This document shows positions 8,613-16,528 of a DNA stretch of 53,852 nt, one piece after another (positions within the stretch are counted from its first letter, which is position 1; each line of letters begins with the position of its first letter). Source of the stretch: Treponema sp. (GTDB taxonomy: Bacteria > Spirochaetota > Spirochaetia > Treponematales > Breznakiellaceae); contig JAIRKH010000001.1 in the NCBI GenBank assembly GCA_031260245.1, positions 1-53,852 of the forward strand, written 5' to 3'. The notes under the pieces were generated by a model. That model made no database searches. It had not been told where the DNA came from and saw only the letters and a list, made by a program, of their open reading frames with translations. Both the position numbers and the translations under genes were made by a program.

Positions 8613-10655
8613 TTATTCGGTTGTTTTGGGTTCGAGAGATTCTTCACCGGACGTAAGATCTTCCAGCGACTCAGTCGTTTCCGCGTTGTCAGACGCCGTA
8701 GTTGGTTCTTTGCCTTCATTTTTCTTGACCATCAATCCCTCGTCAAACAGATAAAGTTGGGCTATCAAGCTTCCAGTTTGAGGGTCGTGCCATGCAAGCA
8801 ATCCTTCGGCGTCAATGGAAAGCAAGAAATCGCCTGCGTCAATGAGGCTCACTGGAAAGCCGGAACCTTGCTCCAGCGTCTCGGAAGAGGGAACGTCAAA
8901 AGAAATCGCAAAGCGAATAGCGGCTTCTTTGCCGACCACTACGGTAACGACGCCGGATGTTTCCACAAAGGAGACATCGAGATGCTCGCCTGGATATTCG
9001 GCGGCCGCGGACGAGGCTTTTGAATTCGACAAGTCGAGTTTTACGACGACGGTTTTTGGACCATTTTGGTCTTTTGCGATGACCGCGCCGAATAGCGCGC
9101 CGCTTTCGCCCTTATAGACCTTGATTCCTACGTCAGCGGGGAAGGCTATCGGCACGGTTTCTCCTGTTTGAATATTGACTTTGAGAAAAGGAGCGGCGCC
9201 GGACACATCGCCGCGTCCCAAAAGAATATTCTTTTCATCAAGAAAAACCGCGTCCATAGCGCCCGCTGATGAAAATGAAAAACTACTGACGCCCGTTTGA
9301 AGAGAAACAATATTGATATTGCCCACCGCGTCCAGAAAGAGCGCCTTATCCTCTAATGTGGAAACCGCGCGCAAAGGGAACCGCGCGTCTGGACGTTTCA
9401 ACACAAGGTCCGGCGAGCCTATAGAGCTAAAAATCGGTGGGATTTTCTCTTCGTCCTCCCGCCACAGCACAAACCCTTTTTCCGCGGCCGTAATATTCGT
9501 ATAAGGCGTATCCGTAAAGGAAATATCTGTTATATCGTGAAAATCAACGGGCGCCATACCGAGCTTCCCTTGGGCGCTTATCAATATAACGCCGTCTCTC
9601 GATACCGCCGCCGAAGATATCCATCGATGTTCTTTTGTCTGTAATACGGCGAATTCTTGCGTCCCCATCCATAAATTTCCATTTTCCGTCCCGAAAAACA
9701 AGGCGTTTTCCGTAACCAGAGCGCATAACGCCCGTAGCTCCAATTGAATCTGTTTCTTGAGCGTTAGTTTGCCTTTGGCGTCTATGGAAAAATGGTAGAT
9801 TTGCGATAGTTCATACGGACCCGCCTTCGCTTCCGACGGCTCTCCCGTCCGCAATGAAACGACGCAGATGAATTCGGAACTTTCCGAGTTGAGCTGGTAG
9901 AGGCGTCCTTGGGCAAGAGTTGAATTACGGTCGAGAATAGCGCCTGACACCGCGTCGATAACAAAAAGCCCCCGGGTATTACTATCCGCGCTTACGCCGC
10001 AAAGGAAACGGCTGTTGCCTGCCAGAATAGGGCGGTGGAGGTTCGGGATAGTTTTCCTCTCTTGAATTTTTACCCCGTTCTCCATATTCCAATAGGAGAT
10101 AACCCCGGAATTTTGATAGAGAACCGCGTTGCGCTCGGATTTTCCGGTCGCGGCAAGATTCACTATATCAACCACGTCTATAGAGCGGATAACCTCGCCG
10201 CTCGCGCCGTCGAGACAAAGCAATCCTGTCTTGTCGGATTGAGAGATGAAGAGAAAAGCGCCAGCGGCCGAATAGCCGATGAAATTCGGCTCTGATTGAA
10301 AACTCATGCTGAACAGCTTAGATTTTTTAGAAAAGTCCCACGCGGATACGCGGCGCTGTTTCCCGTCGCTTTCTATGACGGCAATCTCTGTTTTTCCTGG
10401 ACGCGCAGTTAAAGCCCTCAACGGCAAAGCGCTGATTTGAAACCGTTCTTTCGCAATACCGGACGCCGCATCCCATTTTTGCAAGAATCCGTCTTCTCCT
10501 ACGCTTAAAATCGTTTTATCCCCATTCACCACCGCGTTGACAGCGCCCTTATGTCCGGCCGCGGGAAATCGTAGACTGACCGTTTGCGCTATGGAACACG
10601 GAGCCCTTATGAGGACGAAAATTATCAAAAAGACACAAGTCAGGAAACGTCTCAC
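8613..10655 (-). CDS. Secreted WD40/beta-propeller-like protein
   Basis: A 680-residue protein with a Sec signal peptide (MRRFLTCVFLIIFVLIRAPCSIAQ), so periplasmic or surface-exposed. The first repeats are WD40-like (AAGHKGAVNAVVNGDKTILSVGEDG, then FLQKWD). Later repeats are degenerate but keep the periodic pattern of a propeller (LLCLDGASGEVIRSID, GILISAQGKLG, LLAWHDPQTGSLIAQL). The C-terminus is acidic and low-complexity (EGKEPTTASDNAETTES). The start is GTG with GGAGG four bases upstream. No enzymatic motif was found. A protein-interaction or scaffold role in the envelope is an inference from the fold alone. Confidence 0.7.
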   Translation of the reverse strand: MRRFLTCVFLIIFVLIRAPCSIAQTVSLRFPAAGHKGAVNAVVNGDKTILSVGEDGFLQKWDAASGIAKERFQISALPLRALTARPGKTEIAVIESDGKQRRVSAWDFSKKSKLFSMSFQSEPNFIGYSAAGAFLFISQSDKTGLLCLDGASGEVIRSIDVVDIVNLAATGKSERNAVLYQNSGVISYWNMENGVKIQERKTIPNLHRPILAGNSRFLCGVSADSNTRGLFVIDAVSGAILDRNSTLAQGRLYQLNSESSEFICVVSLRTGEPSEAKAGPYELSQIYHFSIDAKGKLTLKKQIQLELRALCALVTENALFFGTENGNLWMGTQEFAVLQTKEHRWISSAAVSRDGVILISAQGKLGMAPVDFHDITDISFTDTPYTNITAAEKGFVLWREDEEKIPPIFSSIGSPDLVLKRPDARFPLRAVSTLEDKALFLDAVGNINIVSLQTGVSSFSFSSAGAMDAVFLDEKNILLGRGDVSGAAPFLKVNIQTGETVPIAFPADVGIKVYKGESGALFGAVIAKDQNGPKTVVVKLDLSNSKASSAAAEYPGEHLDVSFVETSGVVTVVVGKEAAIRFAISFDVPSSETLEQGSGFPVSLIDAGDFLLSIDAEGLLAWHDPQTGSLIAQLYLFDEGLMVKKNEGKEPTTASDNAETTESLEDLTSGEESLEPKTTE

Positions 10656-10773
10656 ACTTCCTCCATGCGTTTACTTGTTTTTTTCAAAACTAGAATTAAG
10701 ATTGCTGAACGCGCTGACAGGCATTTTCAAGCGTTTGATGATTTGCCCACGCGATCAGCAGTCTTTTCGGCGT

Positions 10774-11421
10774 TTACTCATTCATGGCGAAGGAGAATTT
10801 CGCGCAATTGGTACGAACCGCCGCCCAATCGCCCTTGAGGGGAAGATACTTTTTATCAATAGTAAAACCGTAGTATTTGCCTTCTTCCGTGGGGTCGTAG
10901 ATACGAACTTCGCCGGTGTCGCCGTTTGCGTAAATCTTGATGTGAATAGATTCGTTAAGGAAATCTCTGGTCAAGAAGCTTCGGTAATCGTTAAGGTCGA
11001 CGTTGTACACAAGTTCCATAGTTGCGTTACTTGTGGAACGATAAACTTGTCCACTCAAACCGACTGGTATTTTAGAGCCTTTGACCGGACTATCGTCATA
11101 ATTAAGCCATATAAGCCACGACTTACCCACGCCCCAGGACGGTTGTTTGGTCGCTTGGTCCGCAAATATATGAATACCGAATCCGCCATGTCCGTCTTCG
11201 GCGCCGCCTTCGTAACGGACGTCAAATTCGTAAAGCATGGCGCCGCTCTGCGGAATCTTGAGATTCGCCTTTGCCAACGCTTCTCCGCCGTCGCTCTGAT
11301 AAACGCGGTCGCCAATGAGAGACCACGAACCAACCGCGAACTCATGTTCCGGTAAATCAATCTGCGCGAACAGCGCCGCGGTTACGCCGCCTACCAAAAG
11401 GGAAAAAACAAAACGTTTCAT
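10774..11421 (-). CDS. Secreted protein of a treponemal family, unknown function
   Basis: 215 residues with a signal peptide (MKRFVFSLLVGGVTAALFAQ; the cleavage AxA is weak). The body is beta-rich with many aromatics (YEFDVRYEGGAEDGHGGFGIH, WLIWLNYDDSP, IHIKIYANGDTGEVRIYDP), reminiscent of a jelly-roll or LamG-like sandwich. I recall similar short secreted proteins in treponemes but know no function for them. The ATG at 11421 is chosen because AGGAG lies five bases upstream; a GTG two codons earlier would have none. It precedes the WD40-like gene on the same strand by about 120 bp, so co-transcription is possible. Confidence 0.6.
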   Translation of the reverse strand: MKRFVFSLLVGGVTAALFAQIDLPEHEFAVGSWSLIGDRVYQSDGGEALAKANLKIPQSGAMLYEFDVRYEGGAEDGHGGFGIHIFADQATKQPSWGVGKSWLIWLNYDDSPVKGSKIPVGLSGQVYRSTSNATMELVYNVDLNDYRSFLTRDFLNESIHIKIYANGDTGEVRIYDPTEEGKYYGFTIDKKYLPLKGDWAAVRTNCAKFSFAMNE

Positions 11422-11594
11422 AAACACTCCTCTTTAATCATAATTGCATCCAAATATTTGGATATTTTCCCATTTTAATACAAATAAATGAAAAAGTAAA
11501 GTTAGCTTTTAAACAATTTTAAATCTACAGAGCTGAATCAGCGGCTGATTTAGCGGCGATTCTACCCTCCCGTATATCCTTTTCTTGAGTCTTG

Positions 11595-11603
11595 TGTTAT
11601 ATT
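11595..11603 (+). promoter_or_regulatory. Extended -10 promoter directly before rseP
   Basis: TG-T-TATATT is an extended -10 element ending six bases before the ATG at 11610. No Shine-Dalgarno sequence lies in between, so a leaderless or nearly leaderless mRNA is suggested. No good -35 hexamer is visible. Confidence 0.5.
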
Positions 11604-11609
11604 ATATTT

Positions 11610-12965
11610 ATGTTGATATTAAAAATCATTCTGGGACTTATAGGACTTGGAATAGTGGTACTTGTTCATGAATTGGGACACTTCCTCGCGGCGCGACTCG
11701 TCGGCATAGATGTGGAAGCTTTTTCTATAGGCTGGGGCAAGCCGATTTTTAAGAAGAAAATCGGGGCGGTTGAATACCGTATCGGAATATTTCCCTTGGG
11801 CGGCTATTGTAAAATGCGCGGGGAGAATGAATTCCAAGAAGCTTTTGACGCCAATCGGAACCACATAGAGCCGACGCCCGGCTCTTTCTTTGGAGTAAAA
11901 CCGTGGCGGCGCATCGTTACGGCTTTTGCGGGACCGTTTTTCAACCTTTTGTTCGCTGGTATCGCGCTTTCCGTGATATGGGGCGTAGGCTTTGAGGTGA
12001 ACACTATGGAAAACCGCATCGTTCTCGCGTCTGATTTGAATCCGGCGGAGCATTACCCTGCCGACGACGCGGGTTTGAAAAGCGGGGACCGCATCATAGA
12101 AATCAACGGCGCTTCTATCGCTACATTCGGCGATATACAGGAAAGCATCGCTATTCACCCGCAACAAGACCTCCGTCTCATGGTCGAACGGGACGGCGCG
12201 GCGCGGGAATTAACCGTTACGCCGAGTCTCGACAAGGAAACCGGCGCGGGGAAAATCGGCGTCTACTATTGGGCGGAACCAGTCATAAGCGAAACTGAGA
12301 AGGACGGAGCCGCTGAACGCGCAGGTTTACGGTCAGGCGACCGCCTTTTAAAGATAAACGACAAAGACGTCAAGTATTCAATCGCCCTTATTCCTATTCT
12401 ACAGGAGAAACCGAAAATACTTTCCATTGAATTTGAACGTGGACATGAAACTTTGCGAACAGACCTTGCGCCGCTCTACACCGATAGCGGCGTTGATATA
12501 GGAATGCGTTTCCAAAGCCTCCAATACCGCACACCAAGACTCTCCCCCTTTGCGGCTCTTGTTAAGGGCGGACAGGAGATGTGGAAAACACTCGCCGTCT
12601 CGGTCAAGAGTCTTGCCTTACTGTTCAAGGGCGTCGACCTCACTAAAGCGGTATCGGGTCCTGTACGCATCACGTATATGTTGGGCGACGCCGCGACCGC
12701 GGGCTTTACCGAAAGCTTCGGAGACGGAGTCCGCAATATGGCTAACTTTCTTTGCCTCATTTCTGTGGCTCTCTGTATAATGAATCTTCTCCCCTTGCCC
12801 ATTCTCGACGGCGGGCTCATTCTGCTTTTCCTTGTGGAAATCGTCAAAGGCGGTCCCGTCCATCCAAAGGCTATCGCTGTTTTTCAAACGATCGGCGTGG
12901 TTCTTATATGCGGACTTATGCTTTTTACGGTTTTCGGCGACGTGTTATACTTGATACGTAGCTGA
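11610..12965 (+). CDS. rseP: Site-2 intramembrane zinc protease RseP
   Basis: About 451 residues, an M50 metalloprotease in the cytoplasmic membrane that cleaves TM segments of anti-sigma factors and remnant signal peptides. The zinc site HELGH is in the first TM helix (VLVHELGHFLAARLVG). Two PDZ domains follow (DAGLKSGDRIIEINGASI and AGLRSGDRLLKINDKDV). The second metal-ligand motif is in NLLPLPILDGG near the C-terminus. The ATG at 11610 gives the usual short N-terminus before HExxH; the TTG six codons upstream is less likely. There is no Shine-Dalgarno site. A hairpin terminator follows about 25 bp after the stop. The usual partners uppS-cdsA-dxr are not upstream. Confidence 0.93.
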   Translation: MLILKIILGLIGLGIVVLVHELGHFLAARLVGIDVEAFSIGWGKPIFKKKIGAVEYRIGIFPLGGYCKMRGENEFQEAFDANRNHIEPTPGSFFGVKPWRRIVTAFAGPFFNLLFAGIALSVIWGVGFEVNTMENRIVLASDLNPAEHYPADDAGLKSGDRIIEINGASIATFGDIQESIAIHPQQDLRLMVERDGAARELTVTPSLDKETGAGKIGVYYWAEPVISETEKDGAAERAGLRSGDRLLKINDKDVKYSIALIPILQEKPKILSIEFERGHETLRTDLAPLYTDSGVDIGMRFQSLQYRTPRLSPFAALVKGGQEMWKTLAVSVKSLALLFKGVDLTKAVSGPVRITYMLGDAATAGFTESFGDGVRNMANFLCLISVALCIMNLLPLPILDGGLILLFLVEIVKGGPVHPKAIAVFQTIGVVLICGLMLFTVFGDVLYLIRS

Positions 12966-12990
12966 TATTAGACGCGGCTATTTTAGACAA

Positions 12991-13021
12991 AGGCGCGGTT
13001 GCGTTACAATCGCGCCTTTTT
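12991..13021 (+). terminator. Rho-independent terminator after rseP
   Basis: AGGCGCG (12991-12997) pairs with CGCGCCT (13011-13017) across a 13-nt loop and runs into TTTTT. Confidence 0.75.
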
Positions 13022-13115
13022 ATCAGTATATAGGTTGATACGACGTCTCGTTAAGTATCGCATACATGGAATTCTAAAAAATTTCTCCACTTCCATGCGT
13101 GTTTATCTGCGTGGT

Positions 13116-14237
13116 TTATGATAAATCCGAGAGAGGAATAGGTTGCGGAGCTTCGGTTTCACCTTCTATTTTGGAGATTTCCTCTAGCAGTTCGCGGCTA
13201 CGTCTGGAGAGTTTCTCCGGCGTTTTGACGACAAGTTTTATATAGAGGTCTCCAAAAAAGTTCCCTGAAGGAACGCCTTCGTCGCGTACGCGAAGCATCT
13301 TTCCGTTTTGGCTACCGGGCGGTATCTTAACCTTGATAGTCTTGTCATCAAGGGTGGAGACGCGGATTTCCGCGCCCAGGGCGGCTTGCGTTATGGAGAT
13401 AGGCACAGCGCAGTAGAGGTCGTGGTCGTGGCGCTCGAAGTATTCGTGGGGCTTGACGTGGATGAAGACGTAGAGGTCGCCCGCAGGACCTCCGTTTACG
13501 CCTGCGTTGCCTTGTTTAGGGATGACGACCTTCTTGCCGTTTTCCACACCCGCAGGAATGGTTACGACGAGTTTCTGGCGTTTTTTTTGGACGCACGCGC
13601 CGTCGCATTGCTTACACGGATGTTCGTTGATGTATCCTTCGCCGCCGCACGTGAGACAGGTGGACGCCATGGTGAAGAAGCCTTGACTGTGCCGCACCTG
13701 ACCGGAGCCTTTGCAGTTGGGACAGACTTTTTTGTTTGAGCCGTTTGCCGCGCCGCTTCCTTTACAAGACGCGCACATTTCGTTGTGAGTGTACTGAATC
13801 TCAACTTTAGCGCCAAAGACAGCGTCTTTGAACGAGATTTCCATGTCGTAACGGAGATTTTCTCCACGGCGTATACCGGAGCCGCCGCTATAACGTTTTC
13901 CCCCCCCGCCTGTAAACATATCAAATATACTGGAGAAGTTAGAAAAGTCTCCCCCGAAGATGTCCTCAAACCCGCGGAAAGTTTGAGAGAAATCCTGCCC
14001 CCCGCTCATACCTTCAACTCCCGAAAACCCGAATTGGTCGTAAGCGGCTTTTTTTTCGTCGTCGCCTAGTACCTCGTAGGCGCTGGTGGCTTCCTTGAAT
14101 TTCTCTTCCGCTTCTTTATTTCCGGGGTTTTTATCAGGGTGGTACTGCACCGCCAGTTTACGATACGCCTTTTTTATCTCGTCTTTTGTAGCATTCTTCT
14201 GTACACCCAAGACTTCATAATAATCACGCTTTGCCAT
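13116..14237 (-). CDS. dnaJ: Chaperone DnaJ
   Basis: A 373-residue type I J-protein, co-chaperone that stimulates the DnaK ATPase. It has the J domain with HPDK (residues about 33-36), a Gly/Phe region (75-125), and four CxxCxGxG zinc repeats ([32 protein letters not shown]), then the C-terminal substrate-binding domains. The last repeat ends in GAC instead of GxG, which leaves both zinc-binding cysteines intact. A run of eight G sits in the Gly-rich linker, in frame. No dnaK or grpE is adjacent. The gene has a sigma70-type promoter whose -10 is nine bases from the ATG and no Shine-Dalgarno site, so the mRNA is probably leaderless. Confidence 0.96.
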   Translation of the reverse strand: MAKRDYYEVLGVQKNATKDEIKKAYRKLAVQYHPDKNPGNKEAEEKFKEATSAYEVLGDDEKKAAYDQFGFSGVEGMSGGQDFSQTFRGFEDIFGGDFSNFSSIFDMFTGGGGKRYSGGSGIRRGENLRYDMEISFKDAVFGAKVEIQYTHNEMCASCKGSGAANGSNKKVCPNCKGSGQVRHSQGFFTMASTCLTCGGEGYINEHPCKQCDGACVQKKRQKLVVTIPAGVENGKKVVIPKQGNAGVNGGPAGDLYVFIHVKPHEYFERHDHDLYCAVPISITQAALGAEIRVSTLDDKTIKVKIPPGSQNGKMLRVRDEGVPSGNFFGDLYIKLVVKTPEKLSRRSRELLEEISKIEGETEAPQPIPLSDLS

Positions 14238-14246
14238 AATCTATAT

Positions 14247-14275
14247 AATATAAGTATACAGGTAAAGGAAGTCAA
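14247..14275 (-). promoter_or_regulatory. dnaJ promoter (leaderless type)
   Basis: On the minus strand TTGACT (14275-14270), a 17-bp spacer, TATATT (14252-14247), then nine bases to the ATG at 14237. Both boxes match five of six consensus positions. No CIRCE-like inverted repeat was seen. Confidence 0.7.
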
Positions 14276-14338
14276 TAGTTTCAAATTACTTAATCGTATA
14301 GCTTGCGGTGTATTCGTAATGAAAATTATGAAAAAACG

Positions 14339-14367
14339 TTGATTTTTATTTTTGTATATAGTATAGT
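14339..14367 (+). promoter_or_regulatory. Promoter upstream of yggS
   Basis: TTGATT (14339-14344), 17-bp spacer, TATAGT (14362-14367). The start codon is about 90 nt further, so this gene would have an untranslated leader, unlike its neighbours. Confidence 0.5.
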
Positions 14368-14461
14368 GATATAGTAGAAATGCTAGAACGGTTAAGAATA
14401 ATCCATGATGTTATTTGCCGAGGATACAATATTAAGCTTAATATAAACGGCGGTATTTATT

Positions 14462-15148
14462 ATGCCAAAGATTTCAGACGCGATAGAGCGTGTGCAGGGG
14501 AAAATAGCCGACGCTTGCGCTCGAGCGGGACGTTCGCAGACCGAAGTACGGCTTTGCGGCGTGTCAAAGTTCCACTCAAAGGACGAGGTGGACGAAGCTT
14601 TTTCCGCGGGATTGCGACTTTTCGGCGAAAATAGGGTTCAAGAGGCCGCGGAGAAATTCACGGCTCAAGAGAAAAACGGCCTGCGGATTCACCTGATAGG
14701 CGGTCTTCAGCGCAATAAGGCGAAACGCGCCGTAGAGCTTTTTGACTGTATACAGTCGGTGGATAGGCTCCCTCTGATTGACGAACTAGGCTCTTTGACG
14801 CGGGACAAGCAAAATCCTTTGCCGATTCTGCTCGAATTACACACGGCGGAAGATTCAAAGTCGGGTTTCCCAGACATAGATAGTCTCTTATTTGGAGTTG
14901 AAAGGGTTTTTTCTCATAGAGGGCTTCTCTTCCAAGGGCTTATGACGATGGCGCCGAATTCTAATGACGAGAAATCTATCCGCGCGTCTTTCCGCGCGGT
15001 AACCGCCGCCCAAAAAGCGGTATCCGCGCGTTTTCCTAACTCCTGCCCTGTCTTATCTATGGGTATGTCCAACGACTTCGAGATAGCCATTGAAGAAGGC
15101 TCTACTATGGTAAGAATCGGCACGGCAATCTTTGGGCGCAGACTATGA
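14462..15148 (+). CDS. yggS: PLP homeostasis protein (YggS/PLPBP family)
   Basis: 228 residues, the usual size for the cytosolic pyridoxal-phosphate-binding protein that buffers PLP and affects amino-acid balance. The fold-type III alanine-racemase-like barrel shows the PLP lysine in CGVSKFHSKDE (residue about 36), FGENRVQEAAEK, HLIGGLQRNKAKRAV, and the phosphate-binding end LSMGMSNDFEIAIEEGSTMVRIG. All family blocks are present. The start ATG has no strong ribosome-binding site. It is followed by hisD 61 bp later, which has its own promoter. Confidence 0.93.
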   Translation: MPKISDAIERVQGKIADACARAGRSQTEVRLCGVSKFHSKDEVDEAFSAGLRLFGENRVQEAAEKFTAQEKNGLRIHLIGGLQRNKAKRAVELFDCIQSVDRLPLIDELGSLTRDKQNPLPILLELHTAEDSKSGFPDIDSLLFGVERVFSHRGLLFQGLMTMAPNSNDEKSIRASFRAVTAAQKAVSARFPNSCPVLSMGMSNDFEIAIEEGSTMVRIGTAIFGRRL

Positions 15149-15171
15149 CGATTATGGGTAAAGAACGACGC

Positions 15172-15200
15172 TTGCGCGTCGAACGCAAAAACGGTATACT
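15172..15200 (+). promoter_or_regulatory. hisD promoter (leaderless type)
   Basis: TTGCGC (15172-15177), 17-bp spacer, TATACT (15195-15200), then nine bases to the ATG at 15210 with no Shine-Dalgarno site. The -35 box is weak (three of six). Confidence 0.5.
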
Positions 15201-15209
15201 ATAGCCTCT

Positions 15210-16499
15210 ATGCAAATAATCGATTCAAGCGAATTTGACGCTTATTGGAAGAACGCCGCTCTAGCGCCGGACGGAGCGGATACGGAGAACGCGGTCCGCG
15301 CTATAATAGACGAGGTACGGAAGAATCGGGACGCGGCGGTGCGCCGTTTCGCCGCAAAATTTGATAAGAGTTCGCCCGAAGAATTAGAAGTCCCAAAGGA
15401 AACCGTCGTGGACGCCCTCGAAGAGTTAAGAAGAAGCGAGCCTGAACTGGCGGCTTCTCTGGACTTGGCCGCGAAACATATACGGTATTTCGCGGAAGAG
15501 CAGAAAAAGCAATTCGTTGATTTTGAGCGTGAAATCGCTGAAGGCGTTTTTGCGGGACAAAAAGTTATTCCCATTCAGAGAGTCGCGGTTTACGCGCCCG
15601 CGGGACGGTTTCCGTTGATTTCGTCTGTGTTGATGGGGGTCATTCCCGCGCTTGTCGCGGGCGCGGAAGTTTTTGTCGCGTCGCCGCCTTTGGAAGACGG
15701 GTTGCCGGACGCGAGAATCATGGCCGCGGCCGCTCTCGCTGGGGCAAGCCGCATGTTCGCCGTGGGCGGGGCCCAGTCTATTGCGGCTATGGCTTTCGGG
15801 ACTGAAAGTATGCCTAAAGTTGATATGATAGCGGGTCCGGGCAACAAATACGTGGCGGCCGCGAAACGGCTCCTGTTTGGCGAAGTAGGCGTAGACTTCG
15901 TCGCAGGTCCCTCGGACGTGTTGGTTATAGCGGGGACTAACGCGGACCCGAACTTCGTCGCCGCGGATATGCTCGCCCAAGCGGAACACGATACGGACGC
16001 CCGCGCTCGCGCTTTGGTTCCCAACCGCCGCGTAGCGGACGCGGTAGCGGCGGCCGTCGAAGAACGACTCGCCACGGCCCCCGCGGCGACAGCCTCCATT
16101 GAAGCGGGCGGGCTTATCGTTGTCTATCATTCTTTGGAAGACGCGGTCCGCATCGCCAACGCGGTCGCTCCTGAACACCTCGAACTGCAAGACGTTGATT
16201 TTCTCCCCGGACTGGTCAACTTCGGCGCGCTCTTCATGGGCGCGGCCGCGGCTGAAGTTCTGGGCGACTACAGCGCGGGCCCAAACCACACCCTGCCCAC
16301 GTCCGGAAGCGCCCGTTTTTCAGGCGGGTTGTCTGTGCGCCATTTCCTCAAAACCGTTACAACCCTGCGATGCGCGCCGCTCGGCAAAGGCTACGCTGAG
16401 ACGGTCAGAGCCGCGGAAATCATCGCCCGCGCCGAAGGTCTTAACGCCCACGCCGAAAGCGCCGCCTTGAGACTTGCTTCGTCAACACATAATCTATAA
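15210..16499 (+). CDS. hisD: Histidinol dehydrogenase
   Basis: 429 residues, full length. It catalyses the last two NAD-dependent oxidations of histidine synthesis, histidinol to histidine, with one zinc per subunit. Family blocks in order: VAVYAPAGRFPLISSVLMG, GGAQSIAAMAFGTE, DMIAGPGNKYVAAAKRLLFG, DFVAGPSDVLVIA, AQAEHDTDARA (zinc and catalytic His), and GPNHTLPTSGSARFSGGLSV. No other his gene is nearby, so it is a stand-alone locus, as often seen when his genes are dispersed. Codon use is strongly GCG/CGC-rich. The gene is convergent with the hybrid kinase (29 bp between stops). Confidence 0.96.
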   Translation: MQIIDSSEFDAYWKNAALAPDGADTENAVRAIIDEVRKNRDAAVRRFAAKFDKSSPEELEVPKETVVDALEELRRSEPELAASLDLAAKHIRYFAEEQKKQFVDFEREIAEGVFAGQKVIPIQRVAVYAPAGRFPLISSVLMGVIPALVAGAEVFVASPPLEDGLPDARIMAAAALAGASRMFAVGGAQSIAAMAFGTESMPKVDMIAGPGNKYVAAAKRLLFGEVGVDFVAGPSDVLVIAGTNADPNFVAADMLAQAEHDTDARARALVPNRRVADAVAAAVEERLATAPAATASIEAGGLIVVYHSLEDAVRIANAVAPEHLELQDVDFLPGLVNFGALFMGAAAAEVLGDYSAGPNHTLPTSGSARFSGGLSVRHFLKTVTTLRCAPLGKGYAETVRAAEIIARAEGLNAHAESAALRLASSTHNL

Positions 16500-16528
16500 C
16501 GCCGTCTCACGTCCGATTGACGATTACT

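Noticed and set aside
11585-11608. TTGAGT and TATATT before rseP as a -35/-10 pair
   Set aside because: The spacer would be about 12 bp, far too short; the extended -10 alone is the better reading.
13064-13105. CATGGAA...TTCCATG inverted repeat after dnaJ as a terminator
   Set aside because: The loop is about 20 bases and the T run lies inside it rather than after the stem.
13910-13917. G8 run in dnaJ
   Set aside because: It lies in the glycine-rich linker where GGN codons are expected, and it is too short for a strong slippage claim.
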